Notes: generated from the sequence alone by a model not told the origin. Shown: positions 34,169 to 44,363, numbered from the stretch's first letter. The stretch is 64,000 bases of DNA from Thiobacillus sp. (GCA_024709425.1 JANJWS010000030.1:1-64000), one strand, 5' to 3'. Program-made: numbers and translations.

Positions 34169-36535
34169 ATGTTTTCCAAATGGTGGCACTACGCGCTGGC
34201 AGTGGTCGTCAGCCTCGGCGCGGTCGGCACCGCGCTCGCCGGTCTCGCGGCTGCACTGATCTACCCCAACCTGCCGCCACTCGAGGCGCTGACGGACTAC
34301 AAGCCGAAGCAACCGCTGCGCGTCTACACGGCGGACGGCGCCCTGATCGCGGAATTCGGCGAGGAGCGGCGCGACTTCATCCCGATCGGACAGGTGCCGG
34401 CCTACATGAAACAGGCGATCATCGCAGCGGAGGACGAGCGCTTCTATTCGCACGGCGGGGTGGATACCCTCGGGGTGCTGCGTGCGGCGGGCTCCAACCT
34501 GGTGTCCGGCGGAGTCAAGGAAGGGGCGTCGACCATTACCATGCAGGTGGCACGGAATTTCTTCCTTTCGAACGAGAAGACGTTCACCCGCAAGCTGTCG
34601 GAAGCCATGCTGGCGATGAAGATCGAGCACAATCTGTCCAAGGACAAGATTCTCGAGCTCTACATCAACCAGATCTACCTGGGCCAGCGCGCGTACGGCT
34701 TCGAGGCCGCGGCGCGTACGTATTTCGGCAAGCCCATGAAGGAACTGACGCTGGCGGAATTCGCCATGCTGGCCGGACTGCCGAAAGCGCCCTCGCGCTA
34801 CAACCCGGTGGTCAACTTCGCACGCGCCAAGATCCGCCAGGAGTACGTGCTGGGACGCATGCGGACCCTCAAGTTCATCGACCAGAAGACCTGGCAGGCG
34901 GCGGTCGAGCAGAAGCTGGTGATCCGCCAGGCGCGCCAGCAGAATGACGTCGGCGCCGACCATGCGGCCGAGATGGTTCGCCAGGCATTGTTCGAGAAAT
35001 ATGGCGAGGCGATCTACAGCTCGGGTTTCAGGGCTGTCACCACACTCCGCCGCGACCAGCAGGAAGCGGCCAATCGCGCCGTGTGGGAGGGCGTGGCGGA
35101 TTACGACCAGCGTCACGGCTACCGTGGACCGGAAAAGCAGCTCAGCCTGCCGGCAGACAAGGCGGCGCGCGCCACAGCAATCGCCAACGCGCTGGAGGAG
35201 CTCGCGCCCGTAAGCGAAATGTTGCCCGCCGTGGTGACCGACGTCGACGCCAAACGGATCCGGGTGCAACTCGCCGACGGACGCGAAGCGGACATCGGCG
35301 GGACATCACTCAAGTGGGTGGCCAACTGGGCCGCCGCGAAGAAGGGCCGGCAACTCACGCCCGGGGCAGTGGTGCGGGTCCAGGCGGTCGGCAGCAAGCC
35401 GCAGTGGCGCCTGGTCCAGCTGCCCGAGGTGGAAGCGGCGCTGGTCGCACTCGATCCGAATGATGGTGCCATCAGCGCGCTGGTCGGCGGCTTCGATTTC
35501 AACCGCAACAAGTTCAATCGCGTCACGCAGGCCTGGCGTCAGCCCGGATCGAGCTTCAAGCCGTTCATCTATTCCGCCGCACTGGAAAAAGGCTACACCC
35601 CGGCCACGGTCATCGAAAACGCCCCCATCATCCTGAGCGCCGAGGAAGCCGGCGGCACCGCCTGGGAGCCGAAGAATTACGACGGCAGCACGGGTGATCC
35701 GGTCCGCATGCGGGTGGCCCTCACCAAGTCGCTCAACCTGGTGTCGGTGCGCATCCTGCAGGGCATCGGCCCCTATTACGCACGCGACTTCATCCGCCGC
35801 TTCGGCTTCGATCCGACCCGCCACCCCCCGTATCTCACGATGGCACTCGGCGCAGGCGGTGTGACACCACTGCAGCTGGCGGCCGGTTACGGGGTGTTCG
35901 CCAACGGCGGCTTTGGCGTCCGCCCCTACCTCATCGACAAGGTCTACGACAAGGACGGTCGGCTCATCATGCAGGCCAGCGTCCAACAAAGCCAGCAGAA
36001 CGCGCCGCGCGTCATTGACCCGCGCAATGCCTGGCTGATGACCAGCATGATGCAGGACGTCACCCGCTACGGCACGGCGGCGCGGGCCGGCAGGCTGGGC
36101 CGCAGCGACATCGCGGGCAAGACCGGCACCACCAACGACTCACGCGACACCTGGTTCGCAGGCTTCACCCCCAACCTGGTCGCGATCAGCTGGATGGGCT
36201 TCGACCAGCCGCGCTCGCTTGGCCGCAATGAAACCGGCGGCCAAACCGCGCTGCCGATCTGGATCAACTTCATGGGCACGGCCCTCAAGGGTCAGCCGCA
36301 GAAAGGCTGGCCCATGCCTGGCGGGCTCATCAGCATGCAGATCGACCCGGAAACGGGCACCCGCCTTCCCGAATCCGTGCTGGGGGAACTCATCGGCGAT
36401 CTGCTGGGTACGCAAAAAACCGGCATGACCGAGCACTTCTATCAGGAGTTTCCTCCGCCCGAACGCCATGCAGCCGACTGGGGCGCCAACCCCGATACCC
36501 CGCCGGGCGAGGCGTTCCCGGGAACCCCGCTATGA
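34169..36535 (+). CDS. mrcA: Penicillin-binding protein 1A (bifunctional glycosyltransferase/transpeptidase)
   Basis: A 788-residue class A PBP that polymerises and cross-links peptidoglycan. It has an N-terminal membrane anchor (about 8-30), a GT51 domain (about 55-230) with catalytic EDERFYSHGG (Glu88) and the motif GASTITMQVARN, an OB-like insert (about 310-410) typical of PBP1A, and a transpeptidase domain with SxxK in GSSFKPF (Ser about 460), SLN and KTGTT (about 650). The GT51 and transpeptidase active-site motifs are intact. It is divergent from pilM, the usual order in this group, and overlaps the next gene by 4 bp. Confidence 0.95.
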   Translation: MFSKWWHYALAVVVSLGAVGTALAGLAAALIYPNLPPLEALTDYKPKQPLRVYTADGALIAEFGEERRDFIPIGQVPAYMKQAIIAAEDERFYSHGGVDTLGVLRAAGSNLVSGGVKEGASTITMQVARNFFLSNEKTFTRKLSEAMLAMKIEHNLSKDKILELYINQIYLGQRAYGFEAAARTYFGKPMKELTLAEFAMLAGLPKAPSRYNPVVNFARAKIRQEYVLGRMRTLKFIDQKTWQAAVEQKLVIRQARQQNDVGADHAAEMVRQALFEKYGEAIYSSGFRAVTTLRRDQQEAANRAVWEGVADYDQRHGYRGPEKQLSLPADKAARATAIANALEELAPVSEMLPAVVTDVDAKRIRVQLADGREADIGGTSLKWVANWAAAKKGRQLTPGAVVRVQAVGSKPQWRLVQLPEVEAALVALDPNDGAISALVGGFDFNRNKFNRVTQAWRQPGSSFKPFIYSAALEKGYTPATVIENAPIILSAEEAGGTAWEPKNYDGSTGDPVRMRVALTKSLNLVSVRILQGIGPYYARDFIRRFGFDPTRHPPYLTMALGAGGVTPLQLAAGYGVFANGGFGVRPYLIDKVYDKDGRLIMQASVQQSQQNAPRVIDPRNAWLMTSMMQDVTRYGTAARAGRLGRSDIAGKTGTTNDSRDTWFAGFTPNLVAISWMGFDQPRSLGRNETGGQTALPIWINFMGTALKGQPQKGWPMPGGLISMQIDPETGTRLPESVLGELIGDLLGTQKTGMTEHFYQEFPPPERHAADWGANPDTPPGEAFPGTPL

Positions 36536-37107
36536 AGAACCAGGACATGCGCCGCCGCATCGCGCATGCGACCGCGCGCATGCTGGCCGAGGACGGCAGC
36601 CTCGATTACGGCAGCGCCAAGCGCAAGGCGGCGCGCCAACTTGGTGCGCCCGACAGCCGAAACCTGCCGGACAACCTCGAAATCGAGGAGGCGCTGCGCA
36701 CTTACCGGTCGATCTACCAAGCCGATGAAACGCGCACGCACCTGGCACTGCTTCGTCAGGTGGCAGTCGAATACATGGAACGACTGGTAGAGTTCGACCC
36801 ACATCTGACCGGACCGGTGCTCAACGGCACCGCCGGGCGCCACACCGGGATCCATCTGCAGCTCTTCACCGACCAGCCGAAGGACCTTGAATTCAGTCTG
36901 ATGCGCCTGCCGGTTCCGTACGAAGCAGGGGAATTCCGGGCTGCGGACACCCCGGGTCGCATCTTCCCGCGCTTCGTGCTCGATGACCCGCGCGCGCCGA
37001 TCGAACTGGTCGTGTATCCTGCCACGGAACTGCGTGGCATGAAGCGCCTGCAGGCCGACGGCAGCCCCCGTCGGGTGCGCTTGGCGCAGGCGCGAGGGCT
37101 GATTTGA
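36532..37107 (+). CDS. Conserved protein of unknown function, coupled to mrcA
   Basis: A 191-residue soluble protein without signal or membrane helix. The N-terminal half is helical and charged (RRRIAHATARMLAEDG, YGSAKRKAARQLGA); a later segment LLRQVAVEYMERLVEFDPHLTGPVL reads like the start of a minimal nucleotidyltransferase-type fold (HLQLFTDQPKDLEFSLM), but I would not assign activity. It overlaps the mrcA stop (ATGA), so it is translated with it. Confidence 0.78.
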   Translation: MKNQDMRRRIAHATARMLAEDGSLDYGSAKRKAARQLGAPDSRNLPDNLEIEEALRTYRSIYQADETRTHLALLRQVAVEYMERLVEFDPHLTGPVLNGTAGRHTGIHLQLFTDQPKDLEFSLMRLPVPYEAGEFRAADTPGRIFPRFVLDDPRAPIELVVYPATELRGMKRLQADGSPRRVRLAQARGLI

Positions 37108-37127
37108 TCATTTGCCCTGTAGCATAC

Positions 37128-37143
37128 TGGCACGGAAGCTGCT
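37128..37143 (+). promoter_or_regulatory. Putative sigma-54 promoter of epsB-prsK-prsR
   Basis: TGGCACG-GAAG-CTGCT, one mismatch to TGGCACG-N4-TTGCW, 37 bp upstream of the GTG start of the sugar transferase gene. No TCGG-N5-TTTACA box is seen upstream, so the activator would have to bind elsewhere. Confidence 0.5.
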
Positions 37144-37180
37144 GGCCTCCTGCCGTATCCATAACGATAACCCGACTGTC

Positions 37181-38575
37181 GTGATCCGTTTTTTCCGGCA
37201 CTACGTGCCCCTGAACCTGCTGCTGCTGGTCTTGGTCGAGGCATGCATCCTCGGCGGGGCCATCTACGCCGGTGTCGGTGCGCGCTTTTTCGATGCCAAC
37301 TCGATCCCGAGCGACCTGCAGCCGCTGTTGCCCAAGGCCCTCACCTTCTCGCTGGTGATGCTGGGCCTGATGACGGCGAGCGGCCTGTACGACCCGGACT
37401 GGCAGGGCAGCGTGCGCGCGCTGTTGCAGCGCCTGGGCCTGAGTTTCGGCCTCGGCCTGGTGGCGATGAGCCTGCTGTTCTATTTCTTCCCGGTCCTGCT
37501 GGTCGGCCGCGGCGCCTTCCTGCTGTCATTCGGCATCGCGCTGCTCGGGATCCTAGCGAGTCGCGTGCTGTTCACGCGCTGGGCCCGCACGGGCGCGCTC
37601 AGGCGTCGGGCCCTGGTGATCGGAACCGGCAGCCGTGCCGCCCAGGTCGAAGCGCTGCTGGCCAAGCGCAGCCATGCCAGCAACGTGCAGGTGGTCGGCT
37701 ACCTGCCGATGGGCGGCAGTCACCATTTCGTCGACCATGCCCGTATTCTCGACAGCACCGACCCGCTTCCCGAACTCGCTGCACGCCTCAATGTCAGCGA
37801 AATCGTGCTGGCCGTGCGCGACCGCCGCGGCGGCGGCATGCCGGTACCGGAACTTCTGGAGTGCCGGCTGCGCGGCATCAACGTGCTGGAGCTGTCGAGC
37901 TTCTTCGAGCGCGAGAACGGCCACCTGCAGCTCGACTCGATGAACGCCAGCTGGATGATCCTCGCCGAGGGTTTCCGCCAGGGCATGCTGCGCGATACCA
38001 TCAAGCGGCTGTTCGACCTCGTGGCCAGCACGGCACTCCTCACCGTCACCCTGCCGCTCATGGCGCTCACCACGCTGCTGATCAAGCTGGAAAGCGCGGG
38101 CCCCGTGCTGTACCGGCAGGAGCGCGTGGGCCAGGGCGGGCGCAGCTTCACCATCCTCAAGTTCCGCAGCATGTGCGTCGACGCCGAGAAGGATGGCCGG
38201 CCACGCTGGGCGCACCAGAACGACAGCCGCGTCACCCTGGTCGGCCGCTTCATCCGCCGCTCCCGCATCGACGAATTGCCACAGGTATTCAACGTTTTCT
38301 TCGGCGACATGAGCTTCGTCGGCCCGCGCCCGGAGCGCCCCTATTTCGTGCAGGACCTGACCCAGAAGATCCCCTATTACGGCGTGCGCCACACCGTCAA
38401 GCCCGGCATCACCGGCTGGGCGCAGGTGCGCTACCCGTATGGCGCCACCGACGAGGACGCCATGCACAAGCTCCAGTACGATCTCTATTACGTGAAGAAT
38501 CACAGCCTGTTCCTCGACCTCATGATCCTGTTCCAGACCGTGCAGGTCGTGGTGTGGGGCAAGGGCGCGCGCTAG
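37181..38575 (+). CDS. epsB: Exopolysaccharide-initiating sugar transferase, PEP-CTERM-system type (EpsB-like)
   Basis: A 464-residue membrane phosphoglycosyltransferase that loads the first sugar phosphate onto undecaprenyl phosphate. Four or five N-terminal helices (about 10-150), a CoA-binding-like domain (about 145-260; ALVIGTGSRAAQVEALL), one helix (about 285-305) and the catalytic bacterial sugar transferase domain (GPVLYRQERVGQGGRSFTILKFRSM; RRSRIDELPQVFNVFFGDMSFVGPRPERP; KPGITGWAQVRYPYG). This matches the TIGR03013 family tied to XrtA systems. The start is GTG at 37181, chosen because family members begin IRxFRHYVPL. It is followed after 18 bp by prsK. Confidence 0.9.
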   Translation: MIRFFRHYVPLNLLLLVLVEACILGGAIYAGVGARFFDANSIPSDLQPLLPKALTFSLVMLGLMTASGLYDPDWQGSVRALLQRLGLSFGLGLVAMSLLFYFFPVLLVGRGAFLLSFGIALLGILASRVLFTRWARTGALRRRALVIGTGSRAAQVEALLAKRSHASNVQVVGYLPMGGSHHFVDHARILDSTDPLPELAARLNVSEIVLAVRDRRGGGMPVPELLECRLRGINVLELSSFFERENGHLQLDSMNASWMILAEGFRQGMLRDTIKRLFDLVASTALLTVTLPLMALTTLLIKLESAGPVLYRQERVGQGGRSFTILKFRSMCVDAEKDGRPRWAHQNDSRVTLVGRFIRRSRIDELPQVFNVFFGDMSFVGPRPERPYFVQDLTQKIPYYGVRHTVKPGITGWAQVRYPYGATDEDAMHKLQYDLYYVKNHSLFLDLMILFQTVQVVVWGKGAR

Positions 38576-38593
38576 CCACGCGCCACACGCCCC

Positions 38594-40675
38594 ATGGCCG
38601 CCACGCTGCTCCTGCTCGCCGCCTTTGGATATGGCCTGGCTGCCATCGCCTATCTGGGCCTGTCAGGACTGATCGTCGCCAGCTGGCAGCGGCGTCCGCA
38701 GGGCCGCCTGCTGCTGTTCGCCACCGCCCTGTCGGCCGTCTGGGGATTCCTCTCCGCATTCACGGCATGGGGGCGACTGCCCGTGCGACTCGAACTGGTG
38801 GTCGAGGTGGCACGCAATGGCGCCTGGCTGGTGCTGCTGTTCTACATCCTGCAGATGCGCCGTCCCCCCGGCACCCGCCTGCCGGCGCCGCTGCGGACGA
38901 TCCGGCTTCTAGGCGGCCTGTTGGTCGGTGGCCTGCTCGTCGCCAGTCTCTATCCCTACTTATGGCCGGGCGTCCCGGGATTGCCCAGCGGACTGGGTAA
39001 CCTCGGACTCGTGCTCCTCACCGTGATGGGCCTGGTGCTGGTCGAGCAGGTGTATCGGGGGGCGCGCCTGGAAGACCGCTGGGCGATCAAGTTCCTCTGC
39101 CTCGGCCTCGGTGGCCTGTTCGTGTATGACTTTTATCTCTACGCCAACGCAGCCCTGTTCGGTGCGCTCGACGCCCAGGTCTGGGCCGCACGCGGCTATG
39201 TGGCCGCACTGGTGACGCCGCTGATCGCGGTGTCGGCCGCGCGCAACCCCGACTGGGCCGCACCGGTCGGCCTGTCGCGCAGCATGGCCTTCCATACCGC
39301 GAGCCTGCTGGGCGCCGGCATCTATCTGCTGTTCATGGCAGGGGCCGGCTACTACCTGCGCCTGTTCGGTGGCGCATGGGGCGACGTGGTACAAAGCGTC
39401 TTCGTCTTCGCCGCCGCGCTGCTGCTGGCGACCTTGATGTTCTCCGGCACGCTGCGGGCGCGCCTGCGGGTGTTCCTCTCCAAGCATTTCTTCAGCTACC
39501 GTTACGACTACCGTGAAGAGTGGCTGAAGTTCACCCGCACGCTCGCCGAAGGCCCCTCGGGGACGCAACTCTGCGAACGTGCCGCCGAGGCCCTCGCACG
39601 CCTGGTCGAGAGCCCCGGGGGCGCATTGTGGCTGCGGGAAGGCGAGGCCGGCTATCAGCGCGCCGGCCACTGGAACTGGAGCGATCTTGCCGCCACGGAG
39701 CCGGCGGACTCTCCCTTCGTGCGCTGGCTCGCGCAACGCCAGTGGGTCATCGACCTCGACGAACTGAAGAATCGCCACGAGCTCTATGGCGACCTGGAGC
39801 CCCCCGCCTGGATCCGCGAGGCGCGTGATGCGTGGCTGGTGGTGCCGCTGATGCTGCACGACGAGCTGCTCGGCTTCGTCGTGCTGAAGCGCTCGCTCGC
39901 CCAGGTGACTTACAACTGGGAAGTGGGTGACCTGCTGAAGGTCGCGGCGCGGCAGGCGAGCGCACATCTCGCGCAGATGCGCGCCGCCAACCAGCTCATC
40001 GTGGCGCGCCAGTTCGAATCGTTCAACCGCACCACCACCTTCGTCATTCACGATCTGAAGAATCTCGTCGCCCAGCTATCGCTGCTGCTCGCCAACGCCG
40101 AGAAGCACAAGCACAATCCGGAGTTCCAGGCCGACATGCTGGACACCGTGGCGAGCGCAGTGGCTCGCATGAACAAGGTGCTGGCGCAGTTGCGCCGCGA
40201 CAGCAACGCCGCGCCGATGCAGCCGGTGGCAGTGGCCGACGTGCTCACCGAGGCCGCCGCCAGCAAACAGGCCTTCAAGCTCAGGCCCACGCTGGAGATG
40301 CCACCCGCCACCCTGCGCGTGCGCGCCGAGCGCGAGCGGCTGGTGCGCGCGATCGGCCACCTGCTGCAGAATGCCCTGGAAGCGACGCCGGCGGACGGCC
40401 ATGTCGTACTGCGCGCCTTCGAGCACAATGGCCGTGCCATCATCGAGATCAGCGATACAGGCATCGGCATGGACGACACCTTCATCCGCACCCGCCTGTT
40501 CCAGCCGTTCGACTCCACCAAGGGCGCCGGCATGGGGATCGGCGCCTACGAGTGCCGCGAAACCGTCCGCGCGCTGGGTGGCACCCTGGACGTGGACAGT
40601 ACCCCGGGGCGCGGCACCCGCTTCCATCTCAGTCTGCCGCTGGACAATAATGTTGTCGGAGGAACCGCCGCATGA
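38594..40675 (+). CDS. prsK: PEP-CTERM system sensor histidine kinase PrsK
   Basis: A 693-residue kinase. The N-terminal ~290 residues form about eight membrane helices, followed by a GAF-like domain (about 330-455), a dimerisation segment with the phospho-acceptor in FVIHDLKN (His486), and a HATPase domain (HLLQNALEATPADG; DTGIGMD; GAGMGIGAY). Matches TIGR02916. It should phosphorylate PrsR, encoded next with a 4-bp overlap. The signal sensed is not known. Confidence 0.93.
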   Translation: MAATLLLLAAFGYGLAAIAYLGLSGLIVASWQRRPQGRLLLFATALSAVWGFLSAFTAWGRLPVRLELVVEVARNGAWLVLLFYILQMRRPPGTRLPAPLRTIRLLGGLLVGGLLVASLYPYLWPGVPGLPSGLGNLGLVLLTVMGLVLVEQVYRGARLEDRWAIKFLCLGLGGLFVYDFYLYANAALFGALDAQVWAARGYVAALVTPLIAVSAARNPDWAAPVGLSRSMAFHTASLLGAGIYLLFMAGAGYYLRLFGGAWGDVVQSVFVFAAALLLATLMFSGTLRARLRVFLSKHFFSYRYDYREEWLKFTRTLAEGPSGTQLCERAAEALARLVESPGGALWLREGEAGYQRAGHWNWSDLAATEPADSPFVRWLAQRQWVIDLDELKNRHELYGDLEPPAWIREARDAWLVVPLMLHDELLGFVVLKRSLAQVTYNWEVGDLLKVAARQASAHLAQMRAANQLIVARQFESFNRTTTFVIHDLKNLVAQLSLLLANAEKHKHNPEFQADMLDTVASAVARMNKVLAQLRRDSNAAPMQPVAVADVLTEAAASKQAFKLRPTLEMPPATLRVRAERERLVRAIGHLLQNALEATPADGHVVLRAFEHNGRAIIEISDTGIGMDDTFIRTRLFQPFDSTKGAGMGIGAYECRETVRALGGTLDVDSTPGRGTRFHLSLPLDNNVVGGTAA

Positions 40676-42024
40676 GCGACGCCAAACAGAAACTGTTGCT
40701 GGTCGAGGATGATCCCGGGCTGCAGAAGCAGCTCAAGTGGAGCCTCGCCGATTACGAATTGCTCACGGCCGCAGACCGCGACAGCGCAATCGTGCAATTG
40801 CGGCGCCACGAACCGCCGGTCGTGCTGCTCGACCTCGGCCTGCCACCGGACGCCGACGGCGCCACCGAGGGCCTCGCCGCCCTCCAGCAGATCCTCTCGC
40901 TCGCCCCGTCGACCAAGGTCATCGTCGTGACCGGCAACCTCGACCGTGCCAACGCCGTCAAGGCGATCCATCTCGGTGCCTACGATTTCTTCCAGAAACC
41001 CTTCGACCCGGACGTGCTCACGCTGATGATCTCGCGCGCGCTGCACGTCCACGCGCTCGAACTCGAAAACCGCCAGCTCGCCGCCCGGCAGCAGCCGTCC
41101 GCGCTGGCGGGCCTGATCACCAACAGCGAGCCGATGCTGAAGGTCTGCCGCACGGTGGAGAAGGTCGCACCGGCGAATGCCACCGTGCTGCTATTGGGCG
41201 AATCGGGCACCGGCAAGGAAGTGCTCGCGCGCGGCATCCACGAACTGTCGCCGCGGTCCAGCAAACGCTTCGTCGCCATCAACTGCGCGGCGATTCCCGA
41301 CACCCTGCTCGAATCCGAACTGTTCGGCTACGAAAAAGGCGCCTTCACCGGCGCCGCCAAGCAGACTATCGGCAAGATCGAATACGCCAACGACGGCACG
41401 CTCTTTCTCGACGAGATCGGCGATCTGCCGATGCCGCTGCAGGCCAAGCTCTTGCGCTTCCTGCAAGAGCGCGTGATCGAGCGGCTGGGCGGGCGCGGCG
41501 AGATTCCCGTCGACGTGCGCGTGGTGTGCGCGACCCACCGCGACCTCGCCACCATGATCCGCGAGGGGAGCTTCCGCGAAGATCTCTACTACCGGCTTTC
41601 TGAAATTACCGTCACCATTCCGCCACTGCGCGAACGTCCCGGGGACGCCGTGCTACTGGCGCAGGCCTTTCTCGAGCGGCAGGCGCGCGAACTGGGTCGC
41701 GGCCTCAAGGGCTTCACCGCCGACGCGCTGGCCGCGCTGGAAGCACATCGCTGGCCCGGCAACGTGCGCGAGATGGAGAACCTCATCAAGCGTGCAGCCA
41801 TCATGGCTGACAGCAGTCACCTCACCGCCGCGGACCTCGGCCTCGAGGCCACGCACATCGAGCCGCAGCCCTTCAATCTTCGCCAGGCGCGCGAGGAAGC
41901 CGAACGCGCCGCCGTTCGGCGCGCGCTCGCTCATAGCGACGGCAGCGTGGCGCAGGCGGCCGAGCTGCTCGGCGTCAGCCGGCCGACCCTGTATGACCTG
42001 ATGACCAAGATCGGTCTGAAATAG
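40672..42024 (+). CDS. prsR: PEP-CTERM-box sigma-54-dependent response regulator PrsR
   Basis: A 450-residue NtrC-type activator. Receiver domain (about 5-125) with acceptor Asp54 (VVLLDLGLPP) and a Lys near 106; AAA+ domain (about 140-370) with Walker A GESGTGKE, the sigma-54 contact loop GAFTGA, and DEIGDLP; C-terminal Fis-type helix-turn-helix (SVAQAAELLGVSRPTLYDLM). Matches TIGR02915. The GAFTGA loop means it works with RpoN, fitting the -24/-12 promoters in front of all PEP-CTERM genes here. Confidence 0.95.
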   Translation: MSDAKQKLLLVEDDPGLQKQLKWSLADYELLTAADRDSAIVQLRRHEPPVVLLDLGLPPDADGATEGLAALQQILSLAPSTKVIVVTGNLDRANAVKAIHLGAYDFFQKPFDPDVLTLMISRALHVHALELENRQLAARQQPSALAGLITNSEPMLKVCRTVEKVAPANATVLLLGESGTGKEVLARGIHELSPRSSKRFVAINCAAIPDTLLESELFGYEKGAFTGAAKQTIGKIEYANDGTLFLDEIGDLPMPLQAKLLRFLQERVIERLGGRGEIPVDVRVVCATHRDLATMIREGSFREDLYYRLSEITVTIPPLRERPGDAVLLAQAFLERQARELGRGLKGFTADALAALEAHRWPGNVREMENLIKRAAIMADSSHLTAADLGLEATHIEPQPFNLRQAREEAERAAVRRALAHSDGSVAQAAELLGVSRPTLYDLMTKIGLK

Positions 42025-42043
42025 GCTTCAGCGGCAACGCCAC

Positions 42044-44356
42044 TCAGCTTGTCCGCGCGGCTGCGGCGCGGCGCGGCCGCCCATCCTTGATCAGCAACAA
42101 CGCCGGCAGCAGCAGCAATTCGAAGATCTGTCCGGCAAGCAGGCCCACAGCGGTCATCAGACCGAAATTCGCGGTCGGAATGAACGCAGAGGAAGCAAGC
42201 AATCCGAATTGCGCGACCAGCAACAAGGAAATCGCCAGCACGGCCCGGCCTGACGATTCAAAACTGCGGGCAATGGCAAAAACCGGCGAAAAGCCTTTCT
42301 TCAGACGCTTACGGTAACCGTAATAGAGATGGATGGTGTCATCCACTGTGATGCCCAGCACCACACTGGCGATCATGACCGTGGCCAGGTCGAGATAGAT
42401 ACCCGTTACACCCATCAGGACGAAAATGAAATAAAGGGGCGCCAGATTTGGAATGATGCCCAATGCAGCCGCGCCGAACGACCTCCAAAGAATCGCCATG
42501 AAAAGAAAGATCTGGACGAATGCACCGAGGAAGCTGTTGATCTGGCCGTTCACCAGCAGGTCCACCTGGTCGGCGAACAGGCGGCCATAACCACCGATAT
42601 CGGCCTGCATGCCGGGCAGCGGGTGGCGCTCCAGGTGCGCGCGCATGGCGCCGATCACCCGTCCGATCTCCTGGGCGCCATGAACATTGAGATTGACGAC
42701 GATGCGGGCGTGCGCAAATTCGCGGTTGACCAGTTCATAGAGGTCGCGGCCGTCATAGATCAGCAGGTACTGGCGCAACAGCTTGTCGCTGGGCGGCAGC
42801 GTGCGGAATGCCGGGTCTTCGCTGTTCATGGCCCAGTGCATTTCCTCGACCAGATCGGCCATGGACAGTGTGCGGTCAACCTCCGGCATCTGCTCCAGCC
42901 AGATCTGCAACTCGCGCATGGCGCGCAGGGCCTCGACCCGTGCGAGGCTGTCGCGCTCTGCCCCGCGCAACGAGATCTCCAGCGTCGTCACGCCGGACAA
43001 CTCGGATTCGATGGCCCGGGTGCTGCGACTGACCGGATGTTCGGCCGCAAAGAAGGCGAGCAGATCCGATTCCACCTGCACGCGCTGGGTGAAGGCAAAC
43101 GTCGCCACGATCAATGCCAGCGCTCCTGCGACAATCGCCTTGGGATTGCGCAGGCTGAAGCGCACCAGGCGCGACGCCAGCTTGCCGGTCACGCCCAGTC
43201 CGGACTTGTGGCGTGGCCAGCGATGAACGTCCCAGTGCAGCAGGAACGGCGGTGCCAGATAAAACACGGTCAGAAACACCAATGCGGTCCCGAACGCGCC
43301 CGCCGCCCCGAACACCTGGATCGGCGGAATGGGAACCAGGGTCAGGCTCAGAAGTCCCGCGCCCGTGGTCAGGACATTGAAGAACCCGGGCTTCAGGGTT
43401 TCCGCAAGCGCGCGATCGATGCGTGCCGGGCGGCTCAGGCGCGCCACTCGCCCGCGCTGGATTCCAGCGTACAGGTGCAACAGCGTCGCCAGCGTATAGG
43501 CCGCGAGCAGACTCGGCAGGATTGCCGTCGCCATGGTGTAGGGCTGATCGAAAACGACGATGCCGGCGACGGTCGGCAGCACCACGGTGGACATGGCGAC
43601 CGCACCGATCACCACGGGCTTAAGCCTGCCCACCACCCAGCCGAGCAGGCTCAGGCCGATGACGGTGGTAAGCGGAATGAACAGCACGCTGTCGCGCAGG
43701 ATCGAGTCGAGTTCGGCCACGTCTACCGTGACCGGCCCCGCATCGCCCACATAATGCTCGCGCAGGCCTGCGCCTTCGACCGCGGCAAGCACGGCATTCC
43801 GCAATTCCTTGCGTTGCATGCTTTCACCAAGCGGCACCGGGCGCACCGCAAGTGCGATGTAGTGGCCGTTGCGCGAGGCCAGAACATCCGGCGCAAAACG
43901 ATCTTCCAGTACCCGCTGACGCAGGGTGTCCGCGCCGATTTCGTCGATCTGGTCCGGGGCGACCAGCCATTCGACCACGAAACCATCGTCGGTGGCGGAA
44001 ATCTTCTCCACCGTGGTGAGCGTCAGCACGCGCTCGACCAGACGATGTTTGCCCAGATCGGAGGCCAGCCGGTCGAGACGTTTCAGGAAGTCGGCCGCAT
44101 AGGGCTGGTCGGCGCGGAACAGCACCGTCAGCACCTCGTCGCTCGGGAAATCCGCACGCAACTGATTGCGCAGGACAACCGCCGGGGCGTCGTCCGGGTA
44201 GTACACCTCCGGCGCATTGTTGAAATCCAGCTTGAGCAGCACCATGACCGCGCCAACGTGCAGCAGGATCACCAGCGCCAGCGCCAGCGGCCAAGCCAGC
44301 ACTTTGTGCTGCATGCCTTGCTGGCGCGAGAAACCGCGTGCGATCAGATTGGTCAT
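42044..44356 (-). CDS. RND/MMPL-family exporter
   Basis: A 770-residue protein with two repeats, each a membrane helix, a large periplasmic loop and five helices (about 25 and 230-395; 415 and 615-760). The conserved motif of helix 4 is seen as VVLGITVDDTIHLYYGYRK near the end. Size and half-length architecture are those of HpnN/MMPL-type lipid or hydrophobic-molecule exporters, not of tripartite AcrB pumps. It is the last gene of a LolA-like / outer-membrane barrel / RND operon; the three together look like a lipid route across the envelope. The substrate is unknown. Confidence 0.87.
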   Translation of the reverse strand: MTNLIARGFSRQQGMQHKVLAWPLALALVILLHVGAVMVLLKLDFNNAPEVYYPDDAPAVVLRNQLRADFPSDEVLTVLFRADQPYAADFLKRLDRLASDLGKHRLVERVLTLTTVEKISATDDGFVVEWLVAPDQIDEIGADTLRQRVLEDRFAPDVLASRNGHYIALAVRPVPLGESMQRKELRNAVLAAVEGAGLREHYVGDAGPVTVDVAELDSILRDSVLFIPLTTVIGLSLLGWVVGRLKPVVIGAVAMSTVVLPTVAGIVVFDQPYTMATAILPSLLAAYTLATLLHLYAGIQRGRVARLSRPARIDRALAETLKPGFFNVLTTGAGLLSLTLVPIPPIQVFGAAGAFGTALVFLTVFYLAPPFLLHWDVHRWPRHKSGLGVTGKLASRLVRFSLRNPKAIVAGALALIVATFAFTQRVQVESDLLAFFAAEHPVSRSTRAIESELSGVTTLEISLRGAERDSLARVEALRAMRELQIWLEQMPEVDRTLSMADLVEEMHWAMNSEDPAFRTLPPSDKLLRQYLLIYDGRDLYELVNREFAHARIVVNLNVHGAQEIGRVIGAMRAHLERHPLPGMQADIGGYGRLFADQVDLLVNGQINSFLGAFVQIFLFMAILWRSFGAAALGIIPNLAPLYFIFVLMGVTGIYLDLATVMIASVVLGITVDDTIHLYYGYRKRLKKGFSPVFAIARSFESSGRAVLAISLLLVAQFGLLASSAFIPTANFGLMTAVGLLAGQIFELLLLPALLLIKDGRPRRAAAARTS

Positions 44357-44363
44357 GCGCAGA

